Positions 1-4,826 of a DNA stretch of 6,570 nt are shown piece by piece. The DNA comes from Actinomycetes bacterium (GTDB lineage Bacteria; Actinomycetota; Actinomycetes; Mycobacteriales; Micromonosporaceae), in assembly GCA_021793335.1 (NCBI GenBank), contig JAJYSW010000184.1:1-6570 (forward strand), written 5' to 3'. A program made the translations under genes and the position numbers. How positions within the stretch are numbered: position 1 is the stretch's first letter; each line of letters opens with the position of its first letter. The notes below the pieces were generated by a model. It did not search any database and was not told where the DNA came from. It saw nothing but the letters and a program-made list of their open reading frames with translations.

Positions 1-48
1 GGCCCGGCCCGGGCGGTCTCCAAGGCGGGGCCGGTCATGGCCCGCTGA
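1..48 (+). CDS. Possible C-terminal end of an upstream gene (partial)
   Basis: Frame 1 is open from the window edge to a TGA at 46-48 and would encode 15 residues ending in SKAGPVMAR. All 15 codons end in G or C, as in the real genes here, and a strong hairpin starts ten bases after the stop, where a terminator would sit. No function can be inferred from 15 residues. An alternative is the start of a minus-strand gene at an ATG at 38-36 (reading MTGPALETARAG), also all G/C in third positions. In that case the hairpin would lie in its 5' leader, which is less natural. Both readings are weak because nearly any frame in such GC-rich DNA stays open over this length. Confidence 0.3.
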   Translation, partial: GPARAVSKAGPVMAR

Positions 49-57
49 CTACGGCAT

Positions 58-112
58 GACTCGCCCCGGCCGCGGCGGTGGTCCGTCCGGGCCGCCGCGG
101 CCGGGGCGAGTC
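58..112 (+). terminator. Perfect 21-bp inverted repeat, probable terminator
   Basis: Arms 58-78 and 92-112 are exact reverse complements around a 13-base loop (79-91). The stem is almost all G and C (core CGCCCCGGCCGCGGCGG), so it would be extremely stable as RNA. No T-tract follows, which is common for actinobacterial hairpin terminators. It lies between a possible stop codon at 46-48 and the ddaH promoter, so it most likely ends the upstream transcript. The symmetry means it could act on either strand. Confidence 0.6.
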
Positions 113-283
113 GGTGCGTATTCGGCGGGCCATACGGCGCGTCGACTCGGTGGGCCGAGGAGGTGCGCGGCCCGCACGGGAATCCGGCTGCGGAACAGCG
201 CCGAGCGGGCACCGAGTGCGGCTATTCGATCACATTCCGTGCGTTCGCGGTGTTCGCGCAGGCAATCGGCCTGCCTTCCCGTC

Positions 284-289
284 TACACT
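284..289 (+). promoter_or_regulatory. Candidate -10 element for leaderless ddaH transcript
   Basis: TACACT at 284-289 fits the actinobacterial -10 pattern TAnnnT. Six bases separate it from the ATG at 296, so the expected transcription start falls on the A of that ATG. No Shine-Dalgarno sequence precedes the ATG, which agrees with leaderless translation, common in actinobacteria. No good -35 is visible near 261-266, so support rests on the -10, its spacing and the missing ribosome site. Confidence 0.5.
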
Positions 290-295
290 GCTGAC

Positions 296-1141
296 ATGGA
301 GAAACGCAGTTCTTCGTCCGCGGCTCCCGCGATCCGGGAGCCCGGCCGCCGCACTTACCTCATGTGCCGTCCCGCCTATTACGCCGTCGAGTACGCCATC
401 AACCCATGGATGGACACCTCGACCCCCGTCGACACCGCTCGTGCCTGTGCCCAGTGGGAGACCCTCGCCGAGGTCTACGCCGAGCTCGGCCACGAAGTCC
501 TGCGCATCGAGCCCGAGCCCGGTCTTCCCGACATGGTCTACGCCGCCAATGGTGCTTTCGTCGTCGACGGCATCGCCTACGGCGCCCGCTTCCGCCACGC
601 CGAGCGGGCTCCTGAGGCCGACGCCCACGAGAAGTGGTACCGCGCCGCGGACTGGACCTTCGTCGAACCCGAGTACACCAACGAGGGCGAAGGCGATTTC
701 ACCTACCTGCCCGGACGGGAACTGATCCTCGCCGGCTGGGGCTTTCGCACCGACGCCCGCGCACACGCCGAGGCCGCCGACGTCTTCGGCCGCCAAGTCG
801 TCTCGCTGCGCCTGGTCGACCCCAGCTATTACCACCTCGACACCGCGCTGGCGCCTCTCGATGACGAGCGGATCGCCTACTACCCTGAGGCGTTCGCTCC
901 CGGCAGCCGCCTGCTGCTCGAACGGCTCTTCCCCGACGCGGTCATCGCCGATGCCGAGGACGCCGCCGCGTTCGGGCTCAACTTCGTCTCCGACGGCACC
1001 CATGTCATCGTCAACGCCGAGGCCACCGGCATGACCCGCAAGCTCCAGGACGCCGGATACGAGCCCGTCCCCGTCGACCTGTCCGAGCTGAAGAAGGGCG
1101 GCGGCAGCGTCAAGTGCTGCACTGCCGAGCTGCGTCGGTGA
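296..1141 (+). CDS. ddaH: Dimethylargininase (DDAH)-type hydrolase
   Basis: This 281-residue cytosolic enzyme belongs to the guanidine-modifying (amidinotransferase/DDAH) fold. Family members hydrolyse N-omega-methylated arginines to citrulline plus a methylamine, or act on related guanidines. Visible motifs are NPWMD (residues 36-40), NEGEGDF (129-135), YYHLDTAL (178-185) with the probable catalytic His180, and GGGSVKCCTAEL (268-279). The first cysteine of the pair, Cys274, is the likely nucleophile, as in animal DDAH. Length and motif order fit mycobacterial DdaH proteins. The frame is open back to 56, but the upstream extension is arginine-rich with no homology feel. ATG 296 is preferred because TACACT sits six bases before it; ATG 362 would cut just before the conserved CRPAYY stretch. 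It is convergent with the next gene. Plain arginine is an alternative substrate, since arginine dihydrolases share these motifs, and no ornithine aminotransferase gene adjoins to help. Confidence 0.9.
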   Translation: MEKRSSSSAAPAIREPGRRTYLMCRPAYYAVEYAINPWMDTSTPVDTARACAQWETLAEVYAELGHEVLRIEPEPGLPDMVYAANGAFVVDGIAYGARFRHAERAPEADAHEKWYRAADWTFVEPEYTNEGEGDFTYLPGRELILAGWGFRTDARAHAEAADVFGRQVVSLRLVDPSYYHLDTALAPLDDERIAYYPEAFAPGSRLLLERLFPDAVIADAEDAAAFGLNFVSDGTHVIVNAEATGMTRKLQDAGYEPVPVDLSELKKGGGSVKCCTAELRR

Positions 1142-1173
1142 CGCTGAACGCGGGCCGGGGACGCTGAACGCGG
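1140..1173 (+). repeat. 14-base direct repeat after ddaH stop
   Basis: GACGCTGAACGCGG occurs at 1140-1153 and again at 1160-1173, a period of 20 bases. The first copy begins inside the ddaH stop codon. A six-base stem GGGCCG/CGGCCC (1152-1157 with 1171-1176) spans the junction between copies. It looks like a small tandem duplication at a gene end; no function is evident. Confidence 0.6.
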
Positions 1174-1180
1174 CCCCTGT

Positions 1181-1213
1181 GGCATCGGCCTTGTGCATAG
1201 CAGGGCCGACGCC
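1181..1213. terminator. Candidate hairpin terminator between convergent genes
   Basis: GGCATCGGCC (1181-1190) pairs with GGCCGACGCC (1204-1213) in nine of ten positions around a 13-base loop. It lies in the 99-base gap between the ddaH stop and the stop of the minus-strand gene, where a terminator is expected from both sides. There is no T-tract, so the call rests on position and pairing only. Confidence 0.4.
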
Positions 1214-1240
1214 CGTGCGCCGCTGATCTCCAAGGAACGA

Positions 1241-1867
1241 TCACGCCGCCGCGAGGTCCGTGCGAAGGGCCGCCGCACGGGCCGGCTGCGCGTCCCACGG
1301 CGTCGATTGCGCGTGGTGCGGCTCCGCGTGTGCGCCGTGCGTCGGCACTCGCGTCGTGCCGTGTATCGGCGTCTGCGGCGGCCTCTGCGAGACGATCATC
1401 GGCGTCGCCACCGCCTGGGGGCGACGGAACGCCCGGGCGAGCAGCGCGTCGATACGCCATACCCGCTTGGCGTGCGAGGCCGGCAGCCAGAAGTGCCACC
1501 GGTGCGGCGCCGCGGCGCCCGGGCCTTCCAGCACCGTGAAGTTCAACTCGACGCCCGGCCCGTTCGGGTCGGCCGACCAGCGCAGGTTCTCCACGGCGGT
1601 CACCGGCGCATCGAGGCACAGGCGGATGCGCCCCAGCAGGCGCGACTGCCTGGTGACCACGATGCGCTCGGAGGTGAGCATGAGCATGTGGTCGCCGCTG
1701 CCGAGCCCGTCGGAGCCGATGCAGCCGGTCAGCAGCTCCACCCGATCCGTCGGCCTGATGTTGCGGCGCAGGAGTGGAACGTGTCGGCTGAGGGTGGTCG
1801 TGTTCAGGCCGGCCTCGGCTGAGGAGGCGAGCATGGTACGGGAGAAAAGGTCCATCTTGTACCCCAC
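1241..1867 (-). CDS. Hypothetical protein, possible PH-like domain
   Basis: I do not recognise a named family for this 208-residue protein. It has no signal peptide or membrane helix. Residues about 40-130 alternate hydrophobic and polar positions like a beta-rich domain (for example HMLMLTSERIVVTRQSRLLG at 60-79 and HRWHFWLPASHAKRVWRID at 122-140). 'Ligand value, then LTSERIVV' followed by a late amphipathic helix is reminiscent of small bacterial PH-like domains; this is inference only. The last 60 residues are low complexity, rich in Pro, Ala, His and Thr, and probably disordered. The start is uncertain: GTG at 1867, or ATG at 1855 four codons later; neither has a clear Shine-Dalgarno sequence (only GTGGGG before the ATG). 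It is 117 bases downstream of the membrane protein gene on the same strand and may be co-transcribed, though the gap holds its own regulatory-looking repeat. Confidence 0.75.
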   Translation of the reverse strand: MGYKMDLFSRTMLASSAEAGLNTTTLSRHVPLLRRNIRPTDRVELLTGCIGSDGLGSGDHMLMLTSERIVVTRQSRLLGRIRLCLDAPVTAVENLRWSADPNGPGVELNFTVLEGPGAAAPHRWHFWLPASHAKRVWRIDALLARAFRRPQAVATPMIVSQRPPQTPIHGTTRVPTHGAHAEPHHAQSTPWDAQPARAAALRTDLAAA

Positions 1868-1915
1868 AGGTATCCGTGTGCGTTCGTCACTCTGCGATGC
1901 GCTCTCAATACCTGT
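1866..1915 (-). promoter_or_regulatory. Inverted repeat ACAGGTAT/ATACCTGT, candidate operator
   Basis: ACAGGTAT at 1866-1873 is mirrored by ATACCTGT at 1908-1915. The arm centres are 42 bases apart, close to four helical turns. The repeat lies in the upstream region of the 208-residue gene, the inner arm touching its GTG start. This arrangement suits a dimeric regulator or looping pair, but eight-base arms can arise by chance. A related CAGGTTACGG/CCTGTAACGG pair continues at 1911-1942. Confidence 0.3.
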
Positions 1916-1984
1916 AACGGAAATCCGCGCATGCAGGTTACGGCTGCGGGCGCGGTTTTTGCACGTTCGCCGCTTCGGGTCGGG

Positions 1985-2491
1985 TCATTTCATGATCAGC
2001 TGTTCGCGCGGTGACGCACTGGGCGAACCTGCGTTCGAAGACGTGTGTGCTTCGGTCGGGGCGTGGGAGAGGAACGGATCGAGCGGCACCAGCGCCGGCT
2101 CCTCGGCCTTCGACGGCGGCGGCTCGGTCGGCATCAGCTGCGGAGAGGCCTCGGCGGGGCGCTCCGGTCTCGGCTCGGCCGACGGCTGCCGCTCCTCCTC
2201 CGCCGTCACCGTCGCCGCCTCGGGTTCGGGCGCGGACAGCGCTCCGGCGGTCGGCTCGGCGTCCTCCGCCTCCTGACCGCCCTCGGTGGTCCGCTCGGCC
2301 TCGATCACGACCCCGTCCCGGTCCCAGGCGAGCGGATGGGCGGCACCGGACTCCTCGACGAGCCCCGCCGCGTGCATGAACGCCCACCCCACGGCGGCGA
2401 ACGACGCGACGGTCCCGGCGCTCACGCCCACCAGCGCGAGCCAGACCCCCCACGGCCAGCGTCCCACCTGGTCGCTGCCTTTGCGGCGCAC
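1985..2491 (-). CDS. Single-pass membrane protein with acidic Pro/Glu-rich tail
   Basis: I recognise no family for this 168-residue protein. Residues 1-11 (MRRKGSDQVGR) are basic, followed by a hydrophobic span at about 12-38 (from WPWGVWLALVG through GWAFM), then about 130 residues rich in Glu, Pro, Ala and Ser with almost no hydrophobic core. The positive-inside rule predicts a cytoplasmic N-terminus and a disordered tail outside. No signal peptidase site or lipobox is evident, so it is probably a membrane-anchored rather than secreted protein. The start is well supported: GGAAGGAG at 2505-2498 on the minus strand precedes the GTG at 2491 by six bases. It is divergent from the E1 alpha operon, with 193 bases between starts, and upstream of the 208-residue gene. 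A longer overlapping frame (1938-2561) is arginine-rich and lacks a ribosome site. Confidence 0.75.
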   Translation of the reverse strand: MRRKGSDQVGRWPWGVWLALVGVSAGTVASFAAVGWAFMHAAGLVEESGAAHPLAWDRDGVVIEAERTTEGGQEAEDAEPTAGALSAPEPEAATVTAEEERQPSAEPRPERPAEASPQLMPTEPPPSKAEEPALVPLDPFLSHAPTEAHTSSNAGSPSASPREQLIMK

Positions 2492-2497
2492 GAAGCG

Positions 2498-2505
2498 CTC
2501 CTTCC
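2498..2505 (-). promoter_or_regulatory. Ribosome binding site of the membrane protein gene
   Basis: On the minus strand GGAAGGAG lies six bases before the GTG whose first base is 2491. It is the reason for choosing that GTG over longer frames. Confidence 0.75.
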
Positions 2506-2567
2506 CGCCACCCCCGTGCGACGAAACGGCCGTTCAGGACCGATGATGGCTCCAGTCGCAACGAGGA

Positions 2568-2595
2568 TGACTACCCAGCGTCGATTGTCAGCCAA
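2568..2595 (-). promoter_or_regulatory. Candidate promoter for the membrane protein gene
   Basis: On the minus strand TTGGCT (2595-2590) and TAGTCA (2573-2568) are 16 bases apart and lie about 77 bases upstream of the GTG start. Both hexamers are only partial matches to the housekeeping consensus, so this is a weak call. Confidence 0.25.
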
Positions 2596-2618
2596 CAAAT
2601 CGTAATCGGACGTGAGCT

Positions 2619-2631
2619 GTGCCCCGGGCAC
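2619..2631. promoter_or_regulatory. Palindrome GTGCCCCGGGCAC upstream of E1 alpha
   Basis: GTGCCC and GGGCAC flank a single C, giving a 13-base palindrome whose end is 53 bases before the E1 alpha ATG. Its position in a divergent promoter region suits an operator. No regulator family can be assigned from it, and GC-rich palindromes are frequent in such DNA. Confidence 0.3.
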
Positions 2632-2640
2632 GCCACGGCT

Positions 2641-2669
2641 TTGAGATGCTGGATACACCGGAATATCAA
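2641..2669 (+). promoter_or_regulatory. Candidate promoter of the E1/E2 operon
   Basis: TTGAGA (2641-2646) and TATCAA (2664-2669) are separated by 17 bases in a locally AT-richer stretch just upstream of E1 alpha. The predicted start (around 2676) would fall inside the ribosome site, which counts against it; GATACA at 2652-2657 is an alternative -10 without a good -35. The operon promoter is probably in this region but its exact place is unsure. Confidence 0.3.
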
Positions 2670-2672
2670 TAC

Positions 2673-2679
2673 GAGGAGG
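2673..2679 (+). promoter_or_regulatory. Ribosome binding site of E1 alpha
   Basis: GAGGAGG lies five bases before ATG 2685. It fixes the start there and argues against the in-frame upstream GTG at 2619 and ATG at 2646. Confidence 0.85.
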
Positions 2680-2684
2680 CACTC

Positions 2685-3842
2685 ATGGGCTCAGTTGACC
2701 GACCGCGCCCGGCCAAGAAGACGGCCAAGAGCCGTCGGAAGTCGACCTCGGCGAACGAACCAGAGTTCGTCCAACTGCTGACCCCCGAGGGGCAGCGGCG
2801 TTCCCATCCCGATTACGACGTGAACTTCACCGACGAGGAGTACCGCGGACTGTACCGCGACCTCGTCATCACCCGTGAGCTCGATGCCCAGGGCACCGCC
2901 CTGCAGCGTCAGGGCCAACTGGGCCTGTGGCCGAGCCTGCTCGGCCAGGAGGCCGCGCAGATCGGCTCCGGCCGCGCCATCAAACCCCAGGACACCGTCT
3001 TCCCGGCCTACCGCGAACTCGGCGTCCAATGGTGCCGCGGACTCGACATCATCTCGGCGTTCTCCCTGTTCCGCGGCGTCGACCTCGGCGGCCGCGACGT
3101 GGCCGCCGACCGGTTCCAGATGTACGAGATCGTCATCGCCTCCCAGACGCTCCACGCCGCCGGCTACGCCATGGGCGTGGCCAAGGACGGCGCGGTCGGC
3201 GGCGACGATGGCGAGGCCGTCATCGTCTACCACGGCGACGGCGCCACCGCCGAAGGCGATTTCAACGAGGCGCTGATCTGGGCGGGGGTGTTCAACGCGC
3301 CGCTGGTGTTCTTCTGCCAGAACAACCAGTACGCGATCTCCGAGCCGAACGCCCGCCAGTTCCGCGTTCCCCCCTATAAGCGCGCCGGCGGCTTCGGCAT
3401 GCCGGGCACCCTCGTCGACGGCAATGACGTCCTGGCGACGTACGCGGTCACCGAGGTCGCGCTCACGCGGGCCCGCACCGGCGAGGGCCCGAGCCTGATC
3501 GAGGCGTTCACCTACCGGATGCAGCCTCACACCACCTCCGATGACGCCACCCGCTACCGCGACGAGGCCGAATTGGATTACTGGCGGGCCAAGGACCCGA
3601 TCCTGCGCTACCGCACCTGGCTGGAGGCCGAGACCCTGGCCGACGCCGACTATTTCGCCGCGATCGACGCCGAAGCGGCCGCGGAGGTCCGCGAGCTGCG
3701 GCAGCGGGTCATGGACCTGCCGGACCCGGACGTGACCGAGATGTTCGATGCCGTGTACGCGGATCCGCCGGCGCCGCTGCTGGCCGAGCGGGCGGAGGCG
3801 GTCGCCTTCCGCGACTCGCTCGATGAGGGGAGTGAGTCCTGA
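2685..3842 (+). CDS. bkdA: 2-oxo acid dehydrogenase E1 component, alpha subunit
   Basis: This 385-residue subunit, with E1 beta, decarboxylates a 2-oxo acid using thiamine diphosphate and acylates the lipoyl arm of E2. The ThDP/Mg motif starts GDGATAEGD (184-192) and ends NN (213-214), 26 residues between GDG and NN. LQRQGQLGLWPSLLGQEAAQ (73-92) and FPAYRELGV (106-114) are typical of the family. The conserved loop reads YRMQPHTTSDDATRYR (277-292) with the active-site His282; its HTTSDD form resembles branched-chain enzymes more than the PHTMSGDD form of Bacillus-type pyruvate E1. The first 25 residues are Lys/Arg-rich and probably disordered. It is the first gene of the operon, and its TGA shares its A with the ATG of E1 beta. 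The overall pattern matches mycobacterial BkdA, formerly called PdhA. Family is certain; substrate (branched-chain versus pyruvate) is inference. Confidence 0.95.
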   Translation: MGSVDRPRPAKKTAKSRRKSTSANEPEFVQLLTPEGQRRSHPDYDVNFTDEEYRGLYRDLVITRELDAQGTALQRQGQLGLWPSLLGQEAAQIGSGRAIKPQDTVFPAYRELGVQWCRGLDIISAFSLFRGVDLGGRDVAADRFQMYEIVIASQTLHAAGYAMGVAKDGAVGGDDGEAVIVYHGDGATAEGDFNEALIWAGVFNAPLVFFCQNNQYAISEPNARQFRVPPYKRAGGFGMPGTLVDGNDVLATYAVTEVALTRARTGEGPSLIEAFTYRMQPHTTSDDATRYRDEAELDYWRAKDPILRYRTWLEAETLADADYFAAIDAEAAAEVRELRQRVMDLPDPDVTEMFDAVYADPPAPLLAERAEAVAFRDSLDEGSES

Positions 3843-4816
3843 TGGCGACGATGACGATGATCAAGGCCCTCAACGCGGGGCTGCGCCGAATCCTCGACGA
3901 GGACGATAAGGCGCTCATCATGGGCGAGGACGTCGGCCGCCTCGGCGGCGTGTTCCGCGTGACCGACGCGCTCCAGAAGGACTTCGGCGTCGAGCGGGTC
4001 ATCGACACGCCCCTGTCCGAATCCGGCATCATCGGCACCGCGATCGGCCTGGCCCTGCGCGGCTACCGGCCGATCTGCGAGATCCAGTTCGACGGCTTCG
4101 TCTACCCCGCGTTCGACCAGCTGGTCTCGCAGTTGGCGAAGATCCCGAACCGCTCGGGCGGGCGCGTGCGCCTGCCGGTGGTCGTCCGCATCCCCTACGG
4201 CGGCGGCATCGGCGCGATCGAGCACCACTCGGAGTCCCCCGAGGCGTATTTCGCGCACACCGCCGGCCTGAAGGTCGTCACCTGCTCGGATCCGAGCGAC
4301 GCTTACTGGATGATCCAGCAGGCGGCGGCCTCGGAGGACCCGGTGATCTTCTTCGAGCCGAAGCGCCGCTACCACGCCAAGGCCGAGGTGGACATGACCG
4401 AGGCCCCGCTGGGCCTGTACGACTCGCGCATCGCCCGCACCGGCACGACCGCGACCCTGATCTCCTACGGCCCGACCGTGGACGTGGCGTTGAACGCCGC
4501 CGAGGCCGCCGCCGAGGAGGGCCTGGACCTGGAGGTCGTGGACTTGCGGTCGCTCGCACCGATCGACTGGGAGCCCTTGGAGGCGTCCTTGCGCAAGACC
4601 GGTCGCGCGATCGTCGTCCACGAGGCGCAGGGCACGCTCGGCATGGGCTCCGAGTTGGCCGCACGGCTCTCCGAGCGGTGCTTCTATTCCCTGGAGGCGC
4701 CGGTGCTGCGGGTGACGGGCTATGACGTGCCTTATCCGGCGAGCCGCCTCGAAGAGGACTACCTTCCGAACCTGGACCGGGTGCTCGACGCCGTCGACCG
4801 GTCCCTTGAATACTGA
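3842..4816 (+). CDS. bkdB: 2-oxo acid dehydrogenase E1 component, beta subunit
   Basis: This 324-residue subunit is a full-length partner of E1 alpha in the alpha2beta2 decarboxylase. Visible family motifs are IMGEDVGRLGGVFRVT (26-41), DTPLSESGIIGTAIGLA (55-71) with Glu60 as the probable cofactor-activating glutamate, EIQFDGFVYPAFDQ (80-93), and RIPYGGGIGAIEHHSESPEA (116-135) with His129 in the active-site channel. The C-terminal transketolase-like domain ends with VTGYDVPYPASRLE (291-304). ATG 3842 overlaps the E1 alpha stop as TGATG, and GAGGGGAG at 3825-3832 is nine bases upstream, so translation is coupled, suiting 1:1 subunits. ATG codons at 3851 and 3857 are less likely starts. The E2 ATG begins ten bases after this stop. 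Substrate preference cannot be read from this subunit alone. Confidence 0.95.
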   Translation: MATMTMIKALNAGLRRILDEDDKALIMGEDVGRLGGVFRVTDALQKDFGVERVIDTPLSESGIIGTAIGLALRGYRPICEIQFDGFVYPAFDQLVSQLAKIPNRSGGRVRLPVVVRIPYGGGIGAIEHHSESPEAYFAHTAGLKVVTCSDPSDAYWMIQQAAASEDPVIFFEPKRRYHAKAEVDMTEAPLGLYDSRIARTGTTATLISYGPTVDVALNAAEAAAEEGLDLEVVDLRSLAPIDWEPLEASLRKTGRAIVVHEAQGTLGMGSELAARLSERCFYSLEAPVLRVTGYDVPYPASRLEEDYLPNLDRVLDAVDRSLEY

Positions 4817-4820
4817 GGAG
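4815..4820 (+). promoter_or_regulatory. Ribosome binding site of E2 within E1 beta stop
   Basis: GAGGAG begins inside the E1 beta TGA and lies six bases before ATG 4827. It decides the E2 start against an open frame reaching back to 4722 inside E1 beta and implies translational coupling. Confidence 0.85.
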
Positions 4821-4826
4821 CGGGAC

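Noticed and set aside
230..1198. 322-codon minus-strand frame opposite ddaH
   Set aside because: It is antisense to a gene with clear catalytic motifs; the Gly/Val/Asp-rich product is typical of a shadow frame.
1260..2276. 338-codon plus-strand frame crossing both minus-strand hypothetical genes
   Set aside because: It spans an intergenic gap, lacks a ribosome site and has a low-complexity Ser/Gly end that mirrors the acidic tail on the other strand.
1938..2561. Longer minus-strand frame overlapping the membrane protein gene
   Set aside because: The product is Arg/Gly-rich without a membrane helix, while the frame 1985-2491 has a strong ribosome site and a sensible topology.
2619..2684. N-terminal extension of E1 alpha from GTG 2619 or ATG 2646
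   Set aside because: GAGGAGG five bases before ATG 2685 is decisive, and the extension would include the likely promoter and a palindrome.
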